DNA of 64,000 nt from Pseudomonas fluorescens (GCF_902498195.1 NZ_CABVIY010000003.1:836785-900784), one strand, 5' to 3'. Positions 52,588-61,557 are shown, numbered from the stretch's first letter. A program made the numbers and translations. The notes: a model not told the origin generated them from the sequence alone.

Positions 52588-53667
52588 TCAAAACACCTTG
52601 AGTGCCGCGCACGCTCCCCTTACAGCACTCCGGTAGCGATACCGCCCCCGGTCCTCTTCCCGCTCCAGCGACCCTTCGGCCACCAGGTAGTTGGCATGGG
52701 CCAACGTTTCGCCAAGCGCCATCAGTTCGTCGAAACGACCCGACAGCCTGGGGAACATCACGGCCATCAGTTCGAGCACGGTGCGCGGCTCGTCACAGTG
52801 GGCCAGCAACAGCGCCAGGTGCGCCCGGTGGTGGGCGTCCAGTTGGTCCAGGCGCTGATGCAGATTGAAGAACGGCCGTTCGTGCGCCGGCAGCACCAGC
52901 ACGCTGTCGGGCAAGCCGCGCAAGTGCTCGATGGAATCGAGCCAGTCGCGCAGCGGGTTGGCCAAGGGTTCGGTGGCATGCACGCCGACGGTGGACGTGA
53001 TGCGCGGCAACACCTGGTCGCCGGAAATCAGCAAGCCGTCATCGGCGGCATACAGGCAGGCATGCTCCGGGGAGTGGCCACGACCAATGACCACCTGCCA
53101 GCGGCGACCGCCGATTTCCAGCACGCTGCCCTCGCGCAGACGGCGGTAATGGTTCAGCGGCGCCGGCAGGAAATGGGCGTTGCTCATTACCGCGAACAGC
53201 TCGCTGCTCTGCTCGTCGCTGACACCGGCCTTGCGGTAGAAATCGAGAAAGTCCCAGCCCGGCGGCTGATCGGCGGGAAACCTGACGTGCAACGACTGGA
53301 ACTCGCTGGCGGTCATGTACACCGGGCACTGAAAGCGCTCCGACAGCCACGCGGCCACGCCGGCATGGTCGGAATGAAAGTGGGTGCAGACCACCGCCAG
53401 CAGCGGCAGGCCGCCACAGACTTCACTCAGTACCCGGTCCCAGACTTCGCGGGTCTGGTCGGTGTTCATGCCGGTGTCCACCACCACCCAGCCATCGGTA
53501 TGGCGCAGCAGATAGAGGTTGATGTGGTCCAGGCGAAACGGCAGCGGCATGCGCAGCCACCACACGCCCGGCGCCACTTCGCGCACCTGGCCGGCGTCCG
53601 GGGCCTGCGGCCAGGGATAACGCAGGCCGCTGCGCAGTTCGTGACCGTTGTGGTCGAGATCAGTCAT
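52588..53667 (-). CDS. Metallo-beta-lactamase-fold hydrolase
   Basis: The 359-residue protein has the zinc motif THFHSDHAG (H96, H98, D100, H101), a later GHSPEHACLY and SGDQVLPRITS, and the C-terminal helical extension of glyoxalase-II-like hydrolases. It would cleave a thioester, ester or lactone. Its ATG overlaps the end of the ligase gene by 8 nt (ATGACTGA), so translation is coupled to the CoA ligase. A thioesterase or lactonase step in the pathway is possible; the substrate is unknown. Confidence 0.87.
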   Translation of the reverse strand: MTDLDHNGHELRSGLRYPWPQAPDAGQVREVAPGVWWLRMPLPFRLDHINLYLLRHTDGWVVVDTGMNTDQTREVWDRVLSEVCGGLPLLAVVCTHFHSDHAGVAAWLSERFQCPVYMTASEFQSLHVRFPADQPPGWDFLDFYRKAGVSDEQSSELFAVMSNAHFLPAPLNHYRRLREGSVLEIGGRRWQVVIGRGHSPEHACLYAADDGLLISGDQVLPRITSTVGVHATEPLANPLRDWLDSIEHLRGLPDSVLVLPAHERPFFNLHQRLDQLDAHHRAHLALLLAHCDEPRTVLELMAVMFPRLSGRFDELMALGETLAHANYLVAEGSLEREEDRGRYRYRSAVRGACAALKVF

Positions 53668-55513
53668 GGCGGGGCACCGCGAAAGGCGTCAGGCCGGCCC
53701 GCGCCAGGGCCTCCACCGACCAGGGCACATAGCTGCGGGCCTGATCGTCGCGGATGAACAGCGGATCGCTGCACAGCTGCGGGCAATAGCCCTGGCGCTG
53801 CAGATCGACCTTGCGCAGCTTGTAGCTGGCCGTCAGGTCCGCCGCTTGCGTGACCCGCACGAACACCGGGGCCGCATAGCGTGGCAGGCGCGATTCGGTC
53901 AGGGCGTACAGGGCGTCGGGATCGAACGCCTGGCCGGCCTGCATCAGCACGGCGGCCATGCCGGCGCGACCTTCGTGGCCCGGCACCTGGACGCCGTAGA
54001 TATTGATCAGTTCCAGGCCCGACAGATCGCCCAGGGCATCGGCCACTTCCTGGGTCGACACGTTCTCGCTTTTCCAGCGGTAGGTGTCACCGATGCGGTC
54101 GACGAAGTAGCAGTAGCCGTCGGCGTCCTCGCGCAGCAGATCGCCGGAACTCCACCAGGCATCGCCTTCGCGCAGCACGTTGCGACGGATCTTGCTCTCG
54201 GTGGCCTCGGCTGAGGTGTAGCCCTCGAAACGCCCGCCACCAATCTCCGGGTGATCGACGATGAAACCCATCGCTTCGCCGATCTCGCCCACGTTGCACA
54301 CTTGATAGAAGCCGTTTTCATCGCGCGGGTGACAGTCGTTTTCCACGTCGTAGCGCACCAGGCGCACGTTGGTTTTGTTCCAGTCCGGCACGCGACCGCA
54401 AGAGCCGAAATAGTTGTCGACGTTGATGATCGCGGCATTGGCCTCGGTGGCCCCCCAACCCTCGAACACCTGGATCGGCCCGAAGCGTTCCAGCCAGCGC
54501 TGCCAGGTGTCCGGCGACAGACCCGCACCGAGCATGCAGCGCAAGCTGTGCTCACGCTCGTGCGCCTGGACCGGCTGGTTGAGCAGGTAGCGGCAGATTT
54601 CGCCGATGTACTGGAAGATGCTGATGCGGTGGCGCGCCACGTCGTTCCAGAACTCACGCACGCTGAACTTGCGCCGCACCACGATGGCGGCCCCGGCGCG
54701 CAGCGCGGTGGAGGTCACCGAAGTGGCGGCCGCCCCGTGATACAGCGGCAGGCAGCAATAGAACACGTCTTCGCTCGTGGCCTTGAGGGTGGTTTCCATC
54801 ACGTCGCCGGAGGACATCCAGCGCATGTGGCTGTAGCGCGCGGCCTTGGGCAAACCGGTGGTGCCCGAGGTGAAGATCAGCAAGGTCGGCGACTGCGCCT
54901 CGATGTGCGCACGGATGTCGCGGGGGAACGGCGTGCGCGGGGCTTTCTCCAGGCGCGCGTCGAAATGCCCGTCGATGCCCTTGGGCAGTGCGCCCGCCCA
55001 GGTATTTTCCGGGTCGCGTATCAGCCAGCACGGCAGGTCCGGAAAACCTTCGGTGGCCTGCACATTGGCCAGGCATTCCTCACCGATCACCAGCGCCTTG
55101 GCGTCGGTGGTCTGCAACGCGTGCAACAGCGGGCGGCCGCTGACCTGGGTGTTGATGAAAGCCACCACCACCCCGAGCTTGACCAGGCCGAACCAGGTGC
55201 AGAAAAACGCCGGGCGGTTTTCCATGGCCAGGGCGCAGACATCGCCGGCGCGCAGACCGTTGGCATAAAAGGTGTGGGCCATCTGATTGGCCCGCGCATC
55301 GACTTCGGCGTAACTCAGGGTCTGCTCGCCGTAGATCAGGAACGGCCGTTCGCCCAGGTCGCGGGCCTGTTGTTCCAGGCGGTCGGCCAGGGTGTAGCGG
55401 TCGCGCGGCTTGATCATGCCGGCGGCAGCCGAACGCTGGTCGAGAAGTGCCTGGGTCTGTTCACGAGGCACAGGGCGGGCCGGCACGACACCGGTCAGGT
55501 CATTCAGGTTCAT
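53660..55513 (-). CDS. FATP/VLACS-type acyl-CoA synthetase
   Basis: 617 residues with P-loop LLIFTSGTTGLPKAARYSH, CCLPLYHGAAATS, VFEGWGATEANAAIINVDNY and RIGDTYRWKSENVSTQEVA, which are hallmarks of the very-long-chain/fatty-acid-transport-protein branch rather than standard FadD. That branch includes the mammalian bile-acid CoA ligase, so bulky carboxylic acids are plausible substrates. The start ATG 55513 overlaps the enoate reductase stop (ATGA); upstream residues belong to that gene read out of frame. It is followed by the overlapping metallo-hydrolase. Confidence 0.9.
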   Translation of the reverse strand: MNLNDLTGVVPARPVPREQTQALLDQRSAAAGMIKPRDRYTLADRLEQQARDLGERPFLIYGEQTLSYAEVDARANQMAHTFYANGLRAGDVCALAMENRPAFFCTWFGLVKLGVVVAFINTQVSGRPLLHALQTTDAKALVIGEECLANVQATEGFPDLPCWLIRDPENTWAGALPKGIDGHFDARLEKAPRTPFPRDIRAHIEAQSPTLLIFTSGTTGLPKAARYSHMRWMSSGDVMETTLKATSEDVFYCCLPLYHGAAATSVTSTALRAGAAIVVRRKFSVREFWNDVARHRISIFQYIGEICRYLLNQPVQAHEREHSLRCMLGAGLSPDTWQRWLERFGPIQVFEGWGATEANAAIINVDNYFGSCGRVPDWNKTNVRLVRYDVENDCHPRDENGFYQVCNVGEIGEAMGFIVDHPEIGGGRFEGYTSAEATESKIRRNVLREGDAWWSSGDLLREDADGYCYFVDRIGDTYRWKSENVSTQEVADALGDLSGLELINIYGVQVPGHEGRAGMAAVLMQAGQAFDPDALYALTESRLPRYAAPVFVRVTQAADLTASYKLRKVDLQRQGYCPQLCSDPLFIRDDQARSYVPWSVEALARAGLTPFAVPRHD

Positions 55514-56595
55514 TGCGCCAGCTCCTGGGCGATTGCTTGATAGGCGGGGTAATCCGAGTAGCCGGCCGAGCCCGGCGTGTAGAGGGTCTTGCGGTCGAAC
55601 CGGCTGAGCGGCAGGCCACGCTTGAGGCGCTCCACCAGATCGGGGTTGGCAATAAAGTGACGACCGAACGACACAGCAGCCCCCTCGCCCGACGCGAGGG
55701 CGGCACTGGCCGAAGGGCCGTCGAAACCATCGTTGAGAATCAAGGCGTGCGGGCTGTGCTGGCGCGCCAGGGCGAAGGCATCGAGATCCGCCAAAGGCGA
55801 GCGCATGATGTGCAGGTAGGCCAGGCCCAACGGGGCCACGGCCTGGCACAGGGCCGCGGCGGTTTGCGCCGGATCGCGGTCGTCGATGTCGTTGTAGGGG
55901 TTACCGGGGCACAGGCGAAAGCCCACGCGGCCGGCGCCGATCGCATCGGCCATGGCCTCGATCACTTCCCGGGCAAAACGCACACGCCCCGCCGCGTCAC
56001 CGCCATAGCTGTCGCTGCGCTGGTTGCTGCCCGAGGCCATGAACTGCATGGGCAGATAACCGCTGGTGCAATGCAGCTCGACCCCGTCGAAGCCGGCCTG
56101 ACGCGCATTCAAGGCGGCCTGGCGATAGTCTTCGATCACCTCGCGAATGCCTTGCACGGTCAGCGCCTGTGGCTCGTCGGTGTCCACCAGGCCCGCGGTG
56201 TCGCTGTACACCTGGGTCCGCGCACGCAGTGCCGAAGGCGCCACCGTGGCGGCCCAGGCCGGTTTGTTGTGACGGCTGGCGGCGCGGCCGACATGCATCA
56301 ATTGCAGGACGATGCGCCCGCCCTCCGCGTGCACCGCGTCGGTGACCTGCCGCCAGCCGGCGATCTGTTCGCCACTGTAGATCGCCGGGGTGCGGCAATA
56401 GCCCAGGCCGCTGCCGGACGGCGCGGTGCCCTCGGCCACGATCAACCCGGCACTGGCGCGCTGGCGGTAGTACTCGACCATGGCGCTGCCGGGCACCGCA
56501 TCGGCAAGGGCGCGGCTGCGCGTCATGGGGGCCATGACAATGCGATTGGCCAGTTGCAGTTCGCCCAGGGCGACCGGCTCGAACAAGACGCTCAT
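55510..56595 (-). CDS. OYE-family alkene reductase
   Basis: The 361-residue compact Old Yellow Enzyme of the NemA/XenB type: NRIVMAPMTRSRA, VLQLMHVGRAASRHNKP, GVELHCTSGYLPMQFM, RSDSYGG and SFGRHFIANPDLVERL. FMN-bound, NAD(P)H-dependent reduction of an activated C=C bond. No Fe-S cluster, unlike the 28-kb enzyme. It is the first gene of a six-gene minus-strand run ending at 48.6 kb. GAGGAATTGAG is the ribosome site, with AACAATAA before it; operator site 7 is 126 bp upstream. Confidence 0.92.
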   Translation of the reverse strand: MSVLFEPVALGELQLANRIVMAPMTRSRALADAVPGSAMVEYYRQRASAGLIVAEGTAPSGSGLGYCRTPAIYSGEQIAGWRQVTDAVHAEGGRIVLQLMHVGRAASRHNKPAWAATVAPSALRARTQVYSDTAGLVDTDEPQALTVQGIREVIEDYRQAALNARQAGFDGVELHCTSGYLPMQFMASGSNQRSDSYGGDAAGRVRFAREVIEAMADAIGAGRVGFRLCPGNPYNDIDDRDPAQTAAALCQAVAPLGLAYLHIMRSPLADLDAFALARQHSPHALILNDGFDGPSASAALASGEGAAVSFGRHFIANPDLVERLKRGLPLSRFDRKTLYTPGSAGYSDYPAYQAIAQELAQ

Positions 56596-56612
56596 CTCAA
56601 TTCCTCAGCTTC

Positions 56613-56620
56613 TTATTGTT
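56613..56620 (-). promoter_or_regulatory. CA motif upstream of the alkene reductase
   Basis: AACAATAA on the coding strand, immediately upstream of the ribosome-binding region; perfect AAYAAYAA. Confidence 0.5.
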
Positions 56621-56711
56621 TTCAGGCGGTCGCAGGGCTTGCCACAGCGTGGGCAAGTACTGACACACCAGCGGATATGGGCTGAATGATTGACGTTGAG
56701 CGCGTGGGAAA

Positions 56712-56730
56712 CATCGTCCGACAAGACTAG
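56712..56730 (-). promoter_or_regulatory. Operator-like 19-mer, site 7 (alkene reductase operon)
   Basis: Coding-strand CTAGTCTTGTCGGACGATG, centred 126 bp upstream of the start. It shares the 256-bp divergent region with site 8. Confidence 0.7.
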
Positions 56731-56771
56731 GTCGGCTATGGTGTGGGGCGGCTTGTCTACAGCGGCAAAAG

Positions 56772-56790
56772 ATGGTCTGAACGGACGATG
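56772..56790 (+). promoter_or_regulatory. Operator-like 19-mer, site 8 (MFS copy 2)
   Basis: ATGGTCTGAACGGACGATG, centred 71 bp upstream of the MFS start, in opposite orientation to site 7. Confidence 0.65.
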
Positions 56791-56851
56791 AAAAAAAACC
56801 GCAGCGCACCGAGCATTCGCGTCAACTAAAACAAAACCGGGAGCACCCGCA

Positions 56852-58180
56852 GTGAATCATTCCCCCCCCGTGACATGGCGAACGCACTACGCGCTGTTCG
56901 TGCTGGCCAGCATCTATGTGTTCAATTACATCGACCGCCAGTTGATGGCGATTCTGATCGAGCCGGTGAAGCTGGAATTCGGTATCAGCGATACCGGCAT
57001 CGGCCTGCTCTCGGGGGTGACCTTCGCCGTCTTCTACACCGTGTTCGGCTTCCCGATGGGGCGATTGTCGGACCGCGTCGGACGCAAGCCCGTCATCGCG
57101 TTCAGCTGCATCGCCTGGAGCCTGATGACCATGCTCTGCGGCATGGCCGGCAATTTTCTGACCCTGGTGCTGGCGCGAATCGGCGTGGCCGTCGGTGAGG
57201 CCGGTGGCACGGCGCCGTCGGTGGCCATGGTTTCGGACCTGTACCCGGCCAATCGCCGCTCCACCGCGTTGTCGGTATTGATGCTGGGTTCCAGCCTGGG
57301 GGCAATTGTCGGCCTCGGACTGGGTGGCTGGATTGCCCAGCACCACGGCTGGCGCTATGCGTTCCTGCTGATTGGTGCGCCGGGCATCTTCCTGGGTTTG
57401 CTGCTGTTGCTGACCGTGCGCTCGCCCACGCGCGTGACGCCCGTGAACACGGTCGCCGAGCAGCAGGACGGCTGGCTGAAAACCCTGGTCGAGCTGCTGC
57501 GCATGCCCTCGTTCCTGTTGCTGGTCCTTGCCGGTGGGGCAGCGGCCATCGCCGGTTACGCCGTCGGCACCTGGAGCCCGAGCTTCCTGATCCGTTCCCA
57601 CGGCCTCAACCTGCAACAGGCCGGTTTCCTGCTGGGCGTGGTGGGCGGCACCGGGGCGACTGTCGGCACGCTGATCTGCGGCATGCTCACCGACCGCCTG
57701 GCGCGGCGCGATGCGGGCTGGCAGATCGGCGTCCCGCTGCTGGGCACGCTGATCAGCATCCCGTTCGCCCTGGCCTACTTCCTCTGGCCGCAAGGCATGG
57801 CATTCCAGCTCGGGAGCATCGCGGTACCCCAGGCGTTCCTGTTCTACAGCGCCTTCGCCTTCTTCGGGGTGTGGTGGGCAACGCCGTGCCTGAGCGCCAT
57901 CACCCACCTGTTCCCGGCCTCGCGGCTGGCCCAGGCCACGTCGATTTTCCTGATGTCCATGACCTTGCTCGGCGTGGGCGTCGGGCCGTTGTTCGTCGGC
58001 ATGCTCAGTGACTTTTTCGTGTCGACGATGGGCGGTGAGTCCCTGCGGTATGCCCTGGCCTCGTCGGTGTCGATGCTGGCATTGGCCAGCGTGTTCCTGG
58101 CCCTGGCGCTGCCGCGTTATCGCCAGCAGATCAAGCACCCTGCCGTGCTGCCCGCACCGATCCGGTCCGTCACGGCCTGA
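56852..58180 (+). CDS. MFS transporter, Spinster-like, copy 2
   Basis: The 442-residue 12-helix carrier shows YIDRQLMAILIEPVKLEFGISDTGIGLLSG, GFPMGRLSDRVGRKPVIAF and SVAMVSDLYPANRRSTALS. It is of the same length and pattern as the 14-kb MFS protein, so the pair are likely paralogues. GTG 56852 is the start, with CGGGAG 11 nt upstream. It is divergent from the alkene reductase operon and has its own operator-like site 8. Substrate and direction are unknown. Confidence 0.88.
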   Translation: MNHSPPVTWRTHYALFVLASIYVFNYIDRQLMAILIEPVKLEFGISDTGIGLLSGVTFAVFYTVFGFPMGRLSDRVGRKPVIAFSCIAWSLMTMLCGMAGNFLTLVLARIGVAVGEAGGTAPSVAMVSDLYPANRRSTALSVLMLGSSLGAIVGLGLGGWIAQHHGWRYAFLLIGAPGIFLGLLLLLTVRSPTRVTPVNTVAEQQDGWLKTLVELLRMPSFLLLVLAGGAAAIAGYAVGTWSPSFLIRSHGLNLQQAGFLLGVVGGTGATVGTLICGMLTDRLARRDAGWQIGVPLLGTLISIPFALAYFLWPQGMAFQLGSIAVPQAFLFYSAFAFFGVWWATPCLSAITHLFPASRLAQATSIFLMSMTLLGVGVGPLFVGMLSDFFVSTMGGESLRYALASSVSMLALASVFLALALPRYRQQIKHPAVLPAPIRSVTA

Positions 58181-58202
58181 GCCCCTTCCCCACCCCCCTG
58201 CG

Positions 58203-58238
58203 CCGCTGGACACCTGTCAGGTTCCAGCGGTTTTTTTT
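58203..58238 (+). terminator. Rho-independent terminator after MFS copy 2
   Basis: CCGCTGGA / TCCAGCGG stem (8 bp, 12-nt loop) followed by eight T. It ends 14 bp before the next gene start, so that gene is probably expressed by read-through or its own promoter. Confidence 0.85.
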
Positions 58239-58251
58239 ATGGAGGATTGCC

Positions 58252-58686
58252 ATGAGTAGCAGCGCCGTACAGATCAGCAACCTGCTCTACCGTTACGCCG
58301 AATGCCTGGACAGCGGGCAACTGGTCGAGGCCGCCGAGCTGTTTCGTCATGCCCGGGTCAAGGTCAAACACCAGGGCGATCCGATAGATCACACGATGCT
58401 GCTGGGCATCTGGCAACAGCGTGTCAAGCGCTACGCCTGCGGCACACCGCGCACCAAACACCTCATCAGCAACCCGATCATCGACATCGACGAAGCGGCC
58501 GGGACCGCGACAGTCAGGTCCTGTTACACCGTGCTGCAGGCGACAGACGCCCTGCCCCTGCAAGCCATCGCCGCGGGGCGTTACCACGATGAGTTTGAAC
58601 GTGTGGATGACGCATGGCGGTTCAGCTTCCGCGATTATTCGCAGCTGGAAATGATCGGGGACTTGAGCCAGCATTTGCTGATGTAG
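58252..58686 (+). CDS. SnoaL/NTF2-like small protein
   Basis: The 144-residue product has an alpha+beta-barrel pattern of the NTF2 superfamily: SNLLYRYAECLDSGQLVEAAELF at the N-terminus, VRSCYTVLQ and GRYHDEFERVDDAWRFSFRDY strands at the end. The fold includes ketosteroid isomerase, scytalone dehydratase and ring-hydroxylating dioxygenase beta subunits, so an isomerase or dehydratase role is conceivable, but no catalytic set can be assigned by eye. GGAGG precedes the start. A strong bidirectional hairpin follows. Confidence 0.83.
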   Translation: MSSSAVQISNLLYRYAECLDSGQLVEAAELFRHARVKVKHQGDPIDHTMLLGIWQQRVKRYACGTPRTKHLISNPIIDIDEAAGTATVRSCYTVLQATDALPLQAIAAGRYHDEFERVDDAWRFSFRDYSQLEMIGDLSQHLLM

Positions 58687-58693
58687 AAACCAT

Positions 58694-58725
58694 GAAGCCC
58701 GACAGGCTTGCACCTGTCGGGCTTC
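58694..58725. terminator. Perfect hairpin between convergent genes
   Basis: GAAGCCCGACAGG-CTTGCA-CCTGTCGGGCTTC, a 13-bp perfect stem in the 95-bp gap between the SnoaL-like (+) and EthD-like (-) genes; likely a bidirectional terminator although the flanking T-runs are weak. Confidence 0.75.
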
Positions 58726-58781
58726 AACTGGCCTGGCTTAACGTGGCCGGTCTTGCATGCCAGCGCTGCAAGGATTACTTG

Positions 58782-59135
58782 TCAGGCGATGGGGCTGGTC
58801 TTTTCCTCGACCACAAACATGCGTGTCGCACTGCGATCAAACACATTCGCTTCGTCTTCGGCAATGCGCCGAGCGACGTCGGGCTTGGCGTTCTCAGCCA
58901 GGAAGACGTCATACGCGGCACGATCTTCAAACCAGATTTCGGTCACCACATCAAAATCGATTGGCGAAGTCTTCGACAGGAACGCCCCCTCCAGATCGAG
59001 AAAATTGCGCCGATACTGCACGATGCCCGGGAACAGGCTTTTGATCAGGGGGGCATGATTATTTTCATAATAATCAATCAGCTGATCCCGGCTGAGATCC
59101 GCTCTTTTCTTCAGCAAAGCAATGCATTTGTACAT
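58782..59135 (-). CDS. EthD-domain protein
   Basis: The 117-residue dimeric alpha+beta-barrel type protein starts MYKCIALLKKRADLSRDQLIDYYENNHAPLI, a typical EthD opening, and ends with a FVVEEK segment. EthD proteins accompany several oxygenase and catabolic systems without a settled reaction. ATG 59135 has GGAG 8 nt upstream, which supports it over the longer frame from 59189. It follows the second 3alpha-HSD-like gene by 77 bp and is probably cotranscribed. Confidence 0.83.
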   Translation of the reverse strand: MYKCIALLKKRADLSRDQLIDYYENNHAPLIKSLFPGIVQYRRNFLDLEGAFLSKTSPIDFDVVTEIWFEDRAAYDVFLAENAKPDVARRIAEDEANVFDRSATRMFVVEEKTSPIA

Positions 59136-59212
59136 GTCATTCTCCAGTGACCATTTGAAGGCGTTCACTGCGCCGGCAATGAATGCCACTTTTTCATCGC
59201 TCGATCGACGCG

Positions 59213-59977
59213 TCAGAAGCGCGTCGGACGCACCATCGCATCCATGCCGCCATCGACAAACACCACGCTGCCGTGGATGAAACTGGCCTGGGGCGATTGC
59301 AGGAAGGCCACCAGCGTGGCGATTTCTTCAGGTTGGGCAAAATGCTTCAAGGGTGCAGAGAAGTCGCGCACCGCCTGGCCGAACCGCGCATCCTCCAGGG
59401 ACGCTTGATACAGCGCAGTTTCCACGTTGCCCGGTGCTACCACATTCAAACGGATGCCCTGCTTGCCCCAGGCCACGGCCTTCTGCCGGGTGTTACAGGT
59501 GACCGCATATTTGGAGCAGGCGTAGGCGGTCTGTGGCTGACCGAGGGTATTGGCCAGTTCCACGGCCCGCTCTTCGTCGCCGGCCAGCATGGCCGCCACC
59601 ATCGGCTGATCGGGATTGGCCAGGGTTGCAGCGACAGAGCCAATCACCAGCGCCGCCGGCTGCTGGCCTTTGGCCAAGGCATCAACCAGGCCGTCAAGCA
59701 ATTCGCTGACACCGAAGTAATTGACCGCCAGAACGATACCGGGCGACGGCGCGGTCACACCGACTCCCGCGCAGCAGATCAAGCCGTCCAGCACGCCGCC
59801 ACTGTGCTCAAGCACGCTGGCGATGGCCGCCTGCCGGCCGGCGTGGCTGGACAGGTCGGCAATCACTTCGGCGTTCGCCCGGTCGATACCAATGATCCGG
59901 TGCCCGGCGGCGCGCAGCACTGCGCAGACGGCAGCGCCCATACCGGAAGCGGAGCCGCTCACAGCTGTAATAGGCAT
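59213..59977 (-). CDS. 3alpha-hydroxysteroid dehydrogenase/carbonyl reductase-like SDR, copy 2
   Basis: 254 residues with GSASGMG (8-14), Ser114, Tyr152 and Lys156. It matches copy 1 (41.2-42.0 kb) throughout, including GLICCAGVGVTAPS, LAVNYFGVS, VHGS/IHGSVVFVDGG and DAMVR, with one residue deleted before the catalytic tyrosine. The duplication may reflect different stereochemistry or induction; unlike copy 1 it has no operator-like 19-mer. It lies downstream of the DUF1329 gene and its terminator. Confidence 0.9.
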   Translation of the reverse strand: MPITAVSGSASGMGAAVCAVLRAAGHRIIGIDRANAEVIADLSSHAGRQAAIASVLEHSGGVLDGLICCAGVGVTAPSPGIVLAVNYFGVSELLDGLVDALAKGQQPAALVIGSVAATLANPDQPMVAAMLAGDEERAVELANTLGQPQTAYACSKYAVTCNTRQKAVAWGKQGIRLNVVAPGNVETALYQASLEDARFGQAVRDFSAPLKHFAQPEEIATLVAFLQSPQASFIHGSVVFVDGGMDAMVRPTRF

Positions 59978-60051
59978 AGGGTGTTTCCTCGCTCAGTCAA
60001 CATCAGGTGGGCAACGAGCCTCAGGCGCTCGTCGTACCGACACAATCGTCA

Positions 60052-60082
60052 TAAAAAAAGCCTCGCCGTTGGCCGGCGAGGC
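60052..60082 (-). terminator. Rho-independent terminator of the DUF1329 gene
   Basis: On the minus strand GCCTCGCCGG-CCAA-CGGCGAGGC followed by seven T, 28 bp after the stop codon. Confidence 0.88.
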
Positions 60083-60109
60083 CTTTAATGGTTTCGTGTC
60101 ACCAGTGCC

Positions 60110-61492
60110 TTAGCGACCGGTTGCACGCGCCGCATCGGCGGTGTACTGGTCCGGGGTGAACTTGCCTTCGTTGAGAATCGGGCCCTTCTTGGACTCGTTG
60201 GTCATGCCGTAGCCGGTGTACTGGCCCGAGTTGAGGTCCATGAAGAACTGCGAACCCGATTGCCAGCCGCTCATGTCCGGGTGGTAGTAGTAGTTGGCCA
60301 TGGCGTGCTTCCACAGCTGCCCGCGGGCATCGTAGTTGTCCGCCATGACGGCGTTCCAGAAGTCCTCGTCGAGGAACAGCACGCGCTTGCTGTAGACGTG
60401 GCGATAGCCTTCCTTCAAATCGGCTTCCAGCACCCACACCCGACGCAACTCATAGCGCATGAAGTCAGGGTTGGGATGGTTAGGCGTGAGGATGTCGGCG
60501 TACTTGACGGACGCCGTGTTGGCTTTGTACGCGTTGGCCGGGGCGTAGATTTCACGTTTGCCGATCAGCTTCCAGGTGTAGCGCTCCGGCGAGCCGTTGA
60601 ACATCCGGTCTTCGTCGATGGTCATGGTGCCGTTGGTGCCGATCATGGGCTGATCGAAACCGAAGCCCGGCAGTTGCCGCACGCGCCGCGTCGACGGGCT
60701 GTAGGACCAGGCCTGACGCGTACCGGTGCCAAAGTTGTACGGTTCGTGGGCAATGCTCATGGTGCCGTTGTCCCGGGCCGGCTTCAGGGTCGTGTTGTTG
60801 CTGTAGGACACAATCAAGTCTTCGCTTTTCGAGTCGACCGTCGGTGAGCTGCCCATCGCCATGTTACGCGCATAGGCCCGGCCCCATCCGATGCTGCCGT
60901 TGGGCAGGACCGACGCCAGGTCGGTGGTTTTTTCCTCGGTGTAGGCTTTTGCCGACAGCTGATGGTTCCACAGCAGTTCCATACCGTTTTTCGGGATCGG
61001 GAACGGTATCAGGCCGATCCCGGTGAAGCCGGCCCCGTCATTGACCAGCTTGGCATGCAGCGCGTTGTCCATCACGCGGCGGCAGATGTAATCGGGGTAA
61101 CTGAAATCCCGGTGGCCGGGGTAGATGTTCATCTTGTAGGTGGTGGGGTATTTCTTCAGCAGGGCCTTCTGACCTTCGGTCAGGCGCGACTCGTACTGGC
61201 TCATGTTCTGCGCGGTGATCACCAGGATCGGCTTCTCGTCAGCGTAAGGATCAACCGGCTGGTCACCGGAGAACTTCACATGATTCCAGCCCGGCACTTC
61301 GCCCAGGTATTTGCCGGTGTACGGCGGGATGGTGCCTTCGGCGTTGCCCGCCTTCTCGGCGCCGACACAGGTCAGCTCCTTGCCCAGTCTGGCGGCTTCC
61401 TGAGGTGACACCTCGGCGTGCGCATAACCCATCAGCCCGCTATTGGCTGTGACTGCGACCGCGAGCATGAGACCTGTTCTTGTTATTTTCAT
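60110..61492 (-). CDS. DUF1329 periplasmic protein
   Basis: The 460-residue protein has a clear signal peptide (cleavage after GYAHA, ~residue 26) and the DUF1329 pattern: EAARLGKELTCVGAEKAGN, IPPYTGKYLGEVPGW, TDLASVLPNGSIGWGRAYARN, GTRQAWSYSPSTRRVRQLPGFGFDQP. The fold is thought to be LolA/LolB-like, that is, a periplasmic carrier of lipids, and the gene usually accompanies DUF1302. AAGGAGG precedes ATG 61492. Codons 2-5 contain AATAACAA, and operator site 6 is 75 bp upstream. The CoA ligase gene lies 91 bp upstream on the same strand. Confidence 0.9.
   Translation of the reverse strand: MKITRTGLMLAVAVTANSGLMGYAHAEVSPQEAARLGKELTCVGAEKAGNAEGTIPPYTGKYLGEVPGWNHVKFSGDQPVDPYADEKPILVITAQNMSQYESRLTEGQKALLKKYPTTYKMNIYPGHRDFSYPDYICRRVMDNALHAKLVNDGAGFTGIGLIPFPIPKNGMELLWNHQLSAKAYTEEKTTDLASVLPNGSIGWGRAYARNMAMGSSPTVDSKSEDLIVSYSNNTTLKPARDNGTMSIAHEPYNFGTGTRQAWSYSPSTRRVRQLPGFGFDQPMIGTNGTMTIDEDRMFNGSPERYTWKLIGKREIYAPANAYKANTASVKYADILTPNHPNPDFMRYELRRVWVLEADLKEGYRHVYSKRVLFLDEDFWNAVMADNYDARGQLWKHAMANYYYHPDMSGWQSGSQFFMDLNSGQYTGYGMTNESKKGPILNEGKFTPDQYTADAARATGR
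61480..61487 (-). promoter_or_regulatory. CA motif in the first codons of the DUF1329 gene
   Basis: AATAACAA on the coding strand, codons 2-5, perfect AAYAAYAA directly after the start codon. Confidence 0.5.
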
Positions 61493-61557
61493 GTATTGCC
61501 TCCTTCGCTGATAAGGCTTGGTGTATGGACACATTGTTCGTTTTCCGCCGGCCCCCA

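Noticed and set aside
53660..55849. Longer FATP-type ligase starting near 55849
   Set aside because: The extra 112 residues lie out of frame over the alkene reductase gene. ATG 55513 forms a typical ATGA overlap with that gene's stop.
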